A DNA stretch of 64,000 bases from Nocardioides alkalitolerans DSM 16699 (GTDB lineage Bacteria; Actinomycetota; Actinomycetes; Propionibacteriales; Nocardioidaceae). Of the stretch, positions 56,804 to 64,000 are shown in pieces (positions within the stretch are counted from its first letter, which is position 1; each line of letters begins with the position of its first letter). The DNA lies in NCBI RefSeq assembly GCF_000426525.1, contig NZ_KE384533.1, positions 536,562 to 600,561 of the forward strand, read 5' to 3'. The translations under genes were made by a program, and so were the position numbers. The notes under the pieces were generated by a model that saw only the letters and a list, made by a program, of their open reading frames with translations, did no database searches and had not been told where the DNA came from.

Positions 56804-59197
56804 ATGCTCGAGCCGGACGCGTCGCCTCCCCGGGCCGCGCGCCGACCGTCACGGCGCTCGGCCGTGCTGCGCTCCGTGCTCGCGATCACCGTGGTGGTGG
56901 TCGGCCTGGCCCTCATGCTCGGCTCCCCGCCCGCCCCGTCGGGCTCCGTGGCCGGTACGGCGACCGCCCCGGCGCTCGACCCCGAGCTGCTGGAGCGCGA
57001 CGTCGCGGCGTCCCGCTCCGGACCCCGCGACGACGAGACGACCCCGACCGGCTCCGCCGACCCGACCGAGGAGCCCGGCGGCGACGGCGGTGGGAGCAGC
57101 GACCAGCCCGGCACCTCGGACGACGAGGACGGCGACGCGACGACCGCCGACCCGCTCGCGGTCACCCTCGGCGACGTCACCCCGGCCGTGCTCGTGCCCG
57201 ACGCCGACGGCGTGCTGACGGTGAGCGGCACGGTCACCAACACGACCGACGAGCTGTGGAGCAACGTCCGGGTCTACCCGCTGACCTCGGCGTCCCCGAT
57301 CACCGACGTCGACGAGCTCGCCGAGGCCGCCGCCTCCGACGCGGCCGACGTGGTGGGCGGACGCCTCACCACCGAGGGCCTCTTCGACCGCTCGATCACG
57401 TCCCTCCCGCCCGGCGAGACCCTGCCGTTCCAGGTGCGGGTGCCCTACGGCTCCCTCGAGATCAGCGGCTCCCCCGGCGTCTACTGGCTCGGGGTGCACG
57501 CCCTGGGCGAGACCGCCGACGGCCGTAGCGGCAACGCCAACGGCAAGGCCCGCACCTTCCTGCCCGTCGTCTCCACGGCCGGACCGAGCGTCGCGCGCAC
57601 CTCGGTGCTCGTGCCCCTGCGCGAGCCCATCGGCTACACCGCTGAGGGCCAGGTGGCCTCCGAGGACTCCTGGCTCGACGTCTTCGGGCCCGGTGGCCGG
57701 TTGCGCAACGTGATCGAGGCGGCGCGTCCGACGACCACCTCGGCCGACCCTGCCGCCGTCACCTGGCTGCTCGACCCCGCGGTGCTCGACGTGGCCGCCC
57801 GCCTCGCGGTCGGCAACCCGGCGCGCTCCCTCGCCCCCACGACGACCGGCGACGAGGAAGAGGACGACGGCTCCCCGACCGACGTCCCCACCACCGAGGA
57901 CCCCGTCGCCACCCCCGAGCCCGTCGACACGGAGGTCGCTCGCGTGGCGGCCGCCTGGCTCGAGGACGCGCTCGCCCTCCTGGCTGAGGGAGAGGTGCTG
58001 GCGCTCCCGTACGGCGACCTCGACGTCGCCGGAGCGGCCCTCCACGACCCCGGCACCTACGACCGGGCCCGCGCGCTGAGCGACGACGCCCTGGAGCGCT
58101 TCGACCTCACCGGCCGGCCCGCCGTGGCCCCGGTCGACGACGCCCTCACCGACGACGAGCTCGACCTGCTGGAGGACGACGCGACCCTGGTCGTGGCGGA
58201 CACCGCCCTGCCGGACGACCTGCCCGACGGGGCCCGCGTCGCGACCCACGGCGAGCGCACCGTCGTCGTGGTCGACGCGGCCGCGGCCGACGGCGGCCCC
58301 AGCCCCGGCAACTCCCTCTCCTCGGTCCAGGTGCGGCAGCGCCTGGCGGCCGAGACCGCCCTGGCGTCGCTCGACGACGACGGGGCGGGCGACGGACCGA
58401 CCATCGTCGCGCTGCCGCCCCGCTGGGAGCCGGGCCGCGGCGGCCCCGTGACCCAGGGGCTCGACGACGGCTGGCTGCGGGCGGCCCCCCTCGACGAGCT
58501 GATCTCGGGCGACCTCGACGAGGTCGACGCCGACGCGCTGGTCGTCGACGGGGCCGCACCGGCCCCCGCGACCCTGCCGGTCGACCTCTTCGAGCGCGCC
58601 GACCAGCTGACCGCGCTCGGCAGCCGGCTCCAGGCGATGCTGTCCGAGAACGACACCGTCTCGGTGCAGGTGCAGCGGGAGGCCTCCGTCCTGCTCGGCT
58701 ACCCCCACCGCGGCGACCTCGCCCGCACGCGCTCCCGCGCCACGACCGGCCTCATGGGCGTCGACGCCGTGCTCGGGGCCGTCACCGTCGAGGCACCACC
58801 CACCGTCACGCTGTCGAGCGACTCGGGGCGGTTCGCCGTCCGCGTCACCAACGGCCTCGACCAACCGGTCGTCGTCGAGCTGCGGGGCGCCCAGGACAGC
58901 CCGGTCACCCTCGACGACCCCGGACCGGTCGAGCTCGGGGCCGGCGCCTCCGCCTCCGTGCTGCTCAATGCCCGCGTCGGCGTGATCGGCGTCTTCGACG
59001 TGGAGGTGCTCGTCACCGACGCCGAGGGCGTGCCGCTGGGCTCGCGGGACGTCGTGCCCCTCCGGTCGGCCGCGGTCAGCGACATCATCTGGGTCGTCAT
59101 CGGCGGCGCCGTCGTGCTGCTCGTCGTGACGATCGGCTACCGGGTGCTGCGCCGCGTGCGCGGCTCCGACGACGCACCGGCCGGGGGCACCGCGTGA
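56804..59197 (+). CDS. DUF6049-family secreted/membrane protein
   Basis: 797 residues. A basic head and an N-terminal helix (SVLAITVVVVGLALMLG) are followed by a long extracellular region of beta-sandwich type (VTLGDVTPAVLVPDADGVLTVSGTVTNTTDELW; VTWLLDPAVLDVAARLA; VTVEAPPTVTLSSDSGRFAVRVTN) and a C-terminal helix (IIWVVIGGAVVLLVVTIGY). This is the protein always found between pcnB and murJ in actinobacteria (Rv3909-like); it probably assists envelope assembly, function unproven. It overlaps murJ by GTGA. Confidence 0.87.
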   Translation: MLEPDASPPRAARRPSRRSAVLRSVLAITVVVVGLALMLGSPPAPSGSVAGTATAPALDPELLERDVAASRSGPRDDETTPTGSADPTEEPGGDGGGSSDQPGTSDDEDGDATTADPLAVTLGDVTPAVLVPDADGVLTVSGTVTNTTDELWSNVRVYPLTSASPITDVDELAEAAASDAADVVGGRLTTEGLFDRSITSLPPGETLPFQVRVPYGSLEISGSPGVYWLGVHALGETADGRSGNANGKARTFLPVVSTAGPSVARTSVLVPLREPIGYTAEGQVASEDSWLDVFGPGGRLRNVIEAARPTTTSADPAAVTWLLDPAVLDVAARLAVGNPARSLAPTTTGDEEEDDGSPTDVPTTEDPVATPEPVDTEVARVAAAWLEDALALLAEGEVLALPYGDLDVAGAALHDPGTYDRARALSDDALERFDLTGRPAVAPVDDALTDDELDLLEDDATLVVADTALPDDLPDGARVATHGERTVVVVDAAAADGGPSPGNSLSSVQVRQRLAAETALASLDDDGAGDGPTIVALPPRWEPGRGGPVTQGLDDGWLRAAPLDELISGDLDEVDADALVVDGAAPAPATLPVDLFERADQLTALGSRLQAMLSENDTVSVQVQREASVLLGYPHRGDLARTRSRATTGLMGVDAVLGAVTVEAPPTVTLSSDSGRFAVRVTNGLDQPVVVELRGAQDSPVTLDDPGPVELGAGASASVLLNARVGVIGVFDVEVLVTDAEGVPLGSRDVVPLRSAAVSDIIWVVIGGAVVLLVVTIGYRVLRRVRGSDDAPAGGTA

Positions 59198-61353
59198 CCA
59201 CCGGACGCCACCAGGGACCGCCCCCCTCCGAGCACGACGGGCAGGTCGACGGGCAGGCCGACCAGCAGCCCGACCAGCAGCCCGACCAGCAGGCCGGCGA
59301 GCCGCTCCCCCCGACGTACGACCCGTTCGAGCACTTCGACGTCGCCGTCGTCGAGCCGCCCGAGCCCGAGGTGCCCAAGCACCGGGCCCCCACGGTCGCG
59401 GCCGCCTACGAGCCACCCGAGCCGACCACCCCCGTGCACCGCGCCGAGCCGCTGGTGCCACCCGTGCCCGACGCCGCGCCGGAGGCCCTCGTCGACCCGA
59501 CCGCGACCGTGGAGCGCCCGGCGATCCGGCTGCCGCAGCAGCCCCTCGGCCCGGCCGGTGACCGCGACGGCGGCACGACGGCCACGCCGGTGCGGGTCGC
59601 GGGCACGCACGCGGGCCCCGTCCACGCCGCCGACGAGGTGTCGGCCACCGGCGCCTCCGAGGTCACCGAGCCCGTCGCGGCCACGGACCGCAAGGCCCCC
59701 GCCGGCACCGACGCGTCGGTGCTCAGCTCGAGCGCCGTCATGGCGGCGGGCACGATCGTCTCCCGCCTCAGCGGCTACGTGCGGGGCATCCTGCTCGCGG
59801 CGGCGCTGGGCACCAAGCTGCACGCCGACATCTTCGCGATCGCCAACACGATCCCGAACATGGTCTACATCCTGCTCGCCGGCGGCGTCTTCAACGCCGT
59901 GCTGGTGCCGCAGCTGGTGCGGGCCCTCAAGCAGGACCCCGACGGCGGCGCGGCGTACGTCAACCGCATCGTCACGCTCGCCGCCCTCTTCCTCGGCACG
60001 GTGACCGTCCTGCTGGTGGTGGCGGCGCCCTGGGTGATGTCGATCTACCTCGAGGGCCGGTTCAACGAGCCCGAGCTGGCCGCCCAGCGCGACTCGGCGG
60101 TGGCCTTCGCGCGGTTCTGCCTGCCGCAGGTCTTCTTCTACGGCATGTTCGTGCTCGTCGGGCAGATCCTGAACTCCCGCGGCCGGTTCGGCCCGATGAT
60201 GTGGGCCCCGATCGCCAACAACGTCATCTCGGTGATCGTGCTCGTCATCTACCTCGTCGTGTTCGGCCCGGTGGCGCCCGACGCCGTGAACTCCGCGTTC
60301 TCGACGAACCAGGAGCTGGTGCTCGGCATCGGCTCGACGCTCGGCATCGTCGCCCAGTTCGTCATCCTCGTGCCCTACCTGCGCTCGGCGGGCGTGAGCA
60401 TCCGGCCGCGGTTCGACTTCATCGGCACCGGCCTCGGCCACACGCTGAAGCTGGGCGCCTGGACCATCGGGTTCGTCATCGTCAACCAGGCCGCCTACAC
60501 GGTCGTGGTGCGCCTCGCGTCGGGCGGCAACGCGGGCTCCGACGACGGCACGGGCTACTTCGTCTACTCCAACGCGCTGCTGATCATGATGGTGCCGCAC
60601 GCGATCGTGACGGTCTCGCTGACGACGGCGATCCTGCCGCGCCTCTCGGCGGCCGCCGCCGAGCGTGACCTCACCGGCATGGGCGCCACGCTCGCCTCGA
60701 CGCTCCGCACCACGCTGGCGTTCGTCGTGCCCGTCGCCGCGGTCGTGCCGGTGGTCGCCCCCGACCTCGCGAACCTCATCTGGGGGTACGGCGCCGCGTC
60801 CGCGTCGTACGACGACTTCGTGCCGTCGCTGACCCTCTTCGCGCCGGTGATCGTGCTGTTCACCGTCCACTACATGATGCTGCGCGGCTTCTACGCCCTC
60901 GAGCAGACGCGGCGGGTGTTCTGGATCCAGTGCATCATCGCGGCGGTCAACGTGACCCTGGCGCTGCTGTTCGTCTCGCAGGCCTCCGCGGCCGGCACCG
61001 CCCCGGCGCTCGTGCTCGCGTACGGCGGGGCCTACCTCGTCGGGGCGTCGGTCTCGTACGGCGTGCTCGCCCGCACCCTGGGCGGGCTGCAGACGCGGAC
61101 GACGGCGCTCTTCGCCGTCCGCATCCTGCTGGCCGTCCTGCTGGGCGCGGGCGCCGCGTGGCTGACCCGCTGGGCGCTCCACCCCCTCCTGCCGGACGAT
61201 CCGCACCCGCTGGCGGCCGGCCTGCTGCTCGCCGCCGTCGGCCTCGTGCACGTGCTGGTCGTGCTCGCGGCCGCCTGGCTGCTGCGCATCGAGGAGGTCC
61301 GCAGCGTCGTGGCGACCGTGCTGCGGCGACGGCGGCGCCCCGCGACCGGGTGA
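59194..61353 (+). CDS. murJ: MurJ/MviN lipid II flippase with long cytoplasmic head
   Basis: 719 residues. The first 170 are Pro/Glu/Thr-rich and cytoplasmic, then about fourteen helices with the MurJ landmarks SSSAVMAAGTIVSRLSGYVRGILLAAALG, FAIANTIPNMVYILLAGGVFNAVLVPQLVRA and NQAAYTVVVRLASGG. It flips lipid II across the membrane. Unlike Rv3910 of M. tuberculosis, the regulatory pseudokinase is not fused to it but is coded by the next gene. GTG start overlaps the DUF6049 stop. Confidence 0.92.
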   Translation: MTTGRHQGPPPSEHDGQVDGQADQQPDQQPDQQAGEPLPPTYDPFEHFDVAVVEPPEPEVPKHRAPTVAAAYEPPEPTTPVHRAEPLVPPVPDAAPEALVDPTATVERPAIRLPQQPLGPAGDRDGGTTATPVRVAGTHAGPVHAADEVSATGASEVTEPVAATDRKAPAGTDASVLSSSAVMAAGTIVSRLSGYVRGILLAAALGTKLHADIFAIANTIPNMVYILLAGGVFNAVLVPQLVRALKQDPDGGAAYVNRIVTLAALFLGTVTVLLVVAAPWVMSIYLEGRFNEPELAAQRDSAVAFARFCLPQVFFYGMFVLVGQILNSRGRFGPMMWAPIANNVISVIVLVIYLVVFGPVAPDAVNSAFSTNQELVLGIGSTLGIVAQFVILVPYLRSAGVSIRPRFDFIGTGLGHTLKLGAWTIGFVIVNQAAYTVVVRLASGGNAGSDDGTGYFVYSNALLIMMVPHAIVTVSLTTAILPRLSAAAAERDLTGMGATLASTLRTTLAFVVPVAAVVPVVAPDLANLIWGYGAASASYDDFVPSLTLFAPVIVLFTVHYMMLRGFYALEQTRRVFWIQCIIAAVNVTLALLFVSQASAAGTAPALVLAYGGAYLVGASVSYGVLARTLGGLQTRTTALFAVRILLAVLLGAGAAWLTRWALHPLLPDDPHPLAAGLLLAAVGLVHVLVVLAAAWLLRIEEVRSVVATVLRRRRRPATG

Positions 61354-61431
61354 GGGGCCTACGATGGCCACGGCGCGACGGAGCTCCCGAGAAGGCTCCG
61401 TCGTGACGGCGAGACGCACGAGGGGGTGACG

Positions 61432-63483
61432 ATGCCGTCGACGATCCGGCCCGGCGACGTGCTCGCCGACCGCTACCTGCTCATCGACCTGCTCAGCGAG
61501 GCGGGTGACGGTCGTTTCTGGCGGGCCCACGACCGCGTGCTCGCCCGGCACGTCGCGGTGCACGTGATCCCCGCCCGCACCGAGCGCGCCGACGAGCTGC
61601 TCGAGGCCGCCCGCCGCTGCGCCCGCCTCACCGACCGCCGCTTCCTGCGCGTGCTCGACGCCGAGGTCACCGGCGACGCCTGCTACGTGGTCAATGAGTG
61701 GGGCACGGGCATGTCGCTCGACCTCATGCTCCAGCACGCCCCCCTCGCCCCACGGCGGGCCGCCTGGATGGTCGGCGAGGTCGCCGGCGCGATCGCCGCG
61801 GCCCACGCCGCCGACATCACCCACGGCCGGCTCGTGCCCGAGAACGTGATCGTCGACCTCTCCGGCTCGGTGCGGGTCAACGGCTGCGCGGTCGACGCCG
61901 CCCTCAAGGGGCTGCCGCCCGCCACCGCCCGGGACGACGTCATCGAGCTCGTCGGCCTGCTCTACGCCACGCTCACCGGTCGCTGGCCGGGCCGCTCCCC
62001 CTCCGTCATGCCGACGGCCCCGCTCGACGGCGGCGCCGTGCTGCGCCCGCGCCAGGTGCGCGCCGGCATCCCCCGCGTGCTCGACGAGCTCTGCGACGAC
62101 GTGCTCAACACCGACACGCCGCCGCGGGCGCCGTACGACCTGACCACCGCGCGGGGCATCGCCGACTACCTGCGCGAGTACGTCGGGGACCCCGCCGGCA
62201 TGGCCGCCCTCGAGGCGGAGCGGGGCACGTCGGCGTCCGGCACCATCCCCGCCGTGCCGGCGGCGCTGCTGACCCCCCTGCCGGTGGTGCGCCCGCACGA
62301 CACCCAGTCGGACCGCGAGCGGCCGGTCGAGCGGACCGCCGTCCGGGCCCCGATCACCGCCCCGCTCGCCGCGCCGACCGCGACCCCCGCCCCGACCCCC
62401 ACCCCGACCGCCGAGACCCCCGTGGCGCCCGCGACGCCGGCGTCGCCGCCCACGGCCCCGGTCGAGAAGGTCGACGCCCCGTCCTCGGGCGCCGAGGCAC
62501 CCGCGAGCGGCAGCACCTCCTCAGGCGACGACGCCCCGGCGCCCGCCCCCCGCACCACCACGCGCACCGACAACGTCGACGTGCCGACCCAGGCCGGCGT
62601 GCCGATCTTCGACGACGAGACCGACGACGTGTCGTGGCTCGCGAAGCGCAGCGAGACCCCGCCGCCGCCGCCCGACTTCGAGGACCCGCCGGAGCGCCCG
62701 CTGTTCGCGCCCGAGACGCCGGAGGAGATCGCCGCCCGCCGGCGCGCGCAGGAGACGGTCGGGCCGGCGCCGTCGGAGGAGTTCTGGCCCTGGGCCACCG
62801 GCCACCGCACCGGCGCCGTGCTGCCCCACCCCGTGCAGGAGCCGGGCGCCCGCCGCCGCGACAAGCCCGGCCGCACGTGGCTGCAGCTCGCGGGCTTCCT
62901 GGGCTCGCTGGTGGCGCTGCTGCTGATCGTGGCGGTCGTCTACCAGCTCATGGGCCGTCCCGGTACGTCGGGCGGCGACGACGACGGCGGGTCGACGCCG
63001 TCACCGAGCGCGAGCTCGACCGAGAGCGCCCCGCCGGCGCCGGCGATCGTGCCGGTCGTGGGGGCGACCTCGATCGACCCCGAGGGCTCCGACGGCGAGG
63101 AGAACAGCGACCGTGCCGGCAACGCCGTCGACGGCGACACCGAGACGACGTGGAACACCTCGACGTACTTCCAGCAGTTCGGCCCGGGCGGCCTGAAGAG
63201 CGGTGTCGGCCTGCAGCTCGACCTCGGGGAGAGCCTGGCCCTGACCGGGCTCGAGCTCGACCTCGTGGGCAGCCCGACGACGGTGCAGGTCTACGTGAGC
63301 GACGAGCCGGTGGGCTCGGTCGACGGGCTCGAGCCGGTCGGCGGCGCCGAGGGCGCCTCCGAGCAGGCCCAGATCGCCCTGACAGGCGCGACGGGTCGCT
63401 ACGTGACGATCTGGATCACGTCGCTCCCGCCTGTCGCCGACGGCTTCCGTAGCGAGGTCTCCGAGGTGCGGGTCCTCGGGTGA
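61432..63483 (+). CDS. Membrane pseudokinase with discoidin-like extracellular domain
   Basis: 683 residues. The N-terminal kinase fold (10-260) lacks every catalytic key: no Gly-rich loop (LSEAGDGRFW), His44 where the Lys of VAVK should be, His131-Gly-Arg in place of HRD, and VNG in place of DFG. A Pro/Thr-rich linker, one helix (about 483-507) and a C-terminal F5/8-type domain (DGDTETTWNTSTYFQQFG to the end) follow. Its counterpart in M. tuberculosis MviN binds FhaA and modulates MurJ when phosphorylated. ATG at 61432 has GAGGGG 5 nt upstream. Confidence 0.88.
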   Translation: MPSTIRPGDVLADRYLLIDLLSEAGDGRFWRAHDRVLARHVAVHVIPARTERADELLEAARRCARLTDRRFLRVLDAEVTGDACYVVNEWGTGMSLDLMLQHAPLAPRRAAWMVGEVAGAIAAAHAADITHGRLVPENVIVDLSGSVRVNGCAVDAALKGLPPATARDDVIELVGLLYATLTGRWPGRSPSVMPTAPLDGGAVLRPRQVRAGIPRVLDELCDDVLNTDTPPRAPYDLTTARGIADYLREYVGDPAGMAALEAERGTSASGTIPAVPAALLTPLPVVRPHDTQSDRERPVERTAVRAPITAPLAAPTATPAPTPTPTAETPVAPATPASPPTAPVEKVDAPSSGAEAPASGSTSSGDDAPAPAPRTTTRTDNVDVPTQAGVPIFDDETDDVSWLAKRSETPPPPPDFEDPPERPLFAPETPEEIAARRRAQETVGPAPSEEFWPWATGHRTGAVLPHPVQEPGARRRDKPGRTWLQLAGFLGSLVALLLIVAVVYQLMGRPGTSGGDDDGGSTPSPSASSTESAPPAPAIVPVVGATSIDPEGSDGEENSDRAGNAVDGDTETTWNTSTYFQQFGPGGLKSGVGLQLDLGESLALTGLELDLVGSPTTVQVYVSDEPVGSVDGLEPVGGAEGASEQAQIALTGATGRYVTIWITSLPPVADGFRSEVSEVRVLG

Positions 63484-64000
63484 CCGGCCCGGCGCCCGAC
63501 CGGGCGAGCGAGGAGCCGAGCGGCCACGAGGCCGACGACGCCACGTTGCTGCGCGCCCACGTCGCGGGTGACCCGGTCGCGTTCGGGGTGCTGGCCGCCC
63601 GGCACCGCGACCGTCTCTGGGCGGTGGCGCTGCGCACCATGGGCAACCCGGACGACGCGGCCGACGGCCTCCAGGACGGCCTGGTCGCCGCCTTCCGGCG
63701 GGCGGGCTCCTTCCGCGGCGACGCCGCCGTCACCACCTGGCTGCACCGGGTGGTGGTCAACGCCTGCCTCGACCGGCTCCGGGCGATGAAGGTGCGCGCC
63801 GCCGACCCCCTGCCCGACGACCTCGACGAGCACGCCGGACGGGGCGCCGTCACCGCGTCGCGCGGCGTGGTCGACCCCGCCGACGAGGCCGTCACCGGCG
63901 AGCAGCGGCGTCGGGTGCTCGACGCCCTGGCCACGCTCGCCCCGGAGCAGCGCGCCGCCGTGGTGCTGGTCGACATGGAGGGCTACTCGGTCGCCGAGGC
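63480..64000 (+). CDS. sigM: ECF sigma factor SigM-like, 5' part (cut by window edge)
   Basis: 173 codons are visible. Region 2 reads LLRAHVAGDPVAFGVLAARHRDRLWAVALRTMGNPDDAADGLQDGLVAAFRRAGSF (landmarks AFG...RLW and DGLQD), and TTWLHRVVVNACLDRLR completes it; region 4 begins with LATLAPEQRAAVVLVDMEGYSVAE at the edge. It overlaps the pseudokinase gene by GTGA. Position after murJ identifies it as the SigM type; the anti-sigma factor should lie outside the window. Confidence 0.92.
   Translation, partial: MTGPAPDRASEEPSGHEADDATLLRAHVAGDPVAFGVLAARHRDRLWAVALRTMGNPDDAADGLQDGLVAAFRRAGSFRGDAAVTTWLHRVVVNACLDRLRAMKVRAADPLPDDLDEHAGRGAVTASRGVVDPADEAVTGEQRRRVLDALATLAPEQRAAVVLVDMEGYSVAE

Noticed and set aside
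59137..62298. Very long minus-strand open frame opposite murJ and the pseudokinase
   Set aside because: Arg/His/Gly-rich low-complexity product without domains; a GC-driven shadow of well-supported plus-strand genes.

Overview
The window is a very GC-rich, gene-dense chromosomal segment from an actinobacterium. Its gene order and families (rpsF-ssb-rpsR-rplI-dnaB, ino1 beside a PadR gene, pcnB, a DUF6049 protein, murJ, a pseudokinase, sigM, many GTG starts) fit the order Propionibacteriales, most likely a Nocardioides-like member of Nocardioidaceae; the genus is an inference. From memory the order dnaB to sigM matches the oriC flank of Streptomyces. That would place trxB/trxA, parAB and dnaA/oriC beyond the right end. 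A parS-like site at 40062-40075 and clusters of DnaA-box-like sequences agree with an origin-proximal location.

Left part (1-33 kb) is an accessory and regulatory region made of small transporter/regulator pairs: a zinc-type ArsR with a divergent P-type ATPase; VanZ/RDD, PGPGW and GAP membrane proteins; a CPA1 antiporter; an overlapping GNAT/maltose-acetyltransferase-like/DsbA operon; a DrrAB-type ABC exporter; a redox-sensor-type HxlR regulator divergent from a QorB-like reductase; a CDF exporter with a second ArsR; alaA; rnhA; LtrA; a luciferase-like oxidoreductase; PadR with a HAAS membrane protein; a DUF2975/XRE pair; a TDT transporter divergent from a LysR; an MFS/MerR pair; a WYL regulator; and a secreted M28 peptidase carrying two chitin-binding-type modules. 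At 29.9-32.8 kb lies a four-gene cassette that looks like a type VII secretion effector module: an EspC-like partner with an apparent one-base frameshift, a WXG-domain protein with a HExxH metallopeptidase-like C-terminus, a candidate immunity protein and a propeller lipoprotein.

Middle part (33-40 kb) is the replication/ribosome block on the minus strand: rpsF, ssb, rpsR, rplI and dnaB, with a MATE exporter inserted in the opposite orientation between rplI and dnaB. dnaB is interrupted exactly at the Walker A lysine/serine by a 380-residue intein that starts with Ala and carries the Trp/Cys/Thr signature of class 3 inteins, a LAGLIDADG endonuclease and an extra zinc-finger-like motif. The S18 protein has no cysteines.

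Right part (40-64 kb) is envelope and housekeeping: a Ser/Thr kinase, a secreted anchored protein with a small membrane partner, an HTH-threonine dehydratase fusion translationally coupled to endonuclease IV, a FemX-like/alanine-racemase-like pair, a GT-C-like membrane protein, a class A penicillin-binding protein, PadR-ino1, AIM24, pcnB, then DUF6049-murJ-pseudokinase-sigM in one overlapping operon.

Two general patterns stand out. First, about a dozen genes have a TANNNT -10 box only 6-9 nt before the start codon, indicating leaderless mRNAs. Second, three families of intergenic palindromes (one TCGA-centred 26-mer, one two-tier hairpin with a compensatory base change between copies, one based on a 17-bp arm) lie just 3' of genes. 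No rRNA, tRNA, IS element or CRISPR array was recognised.
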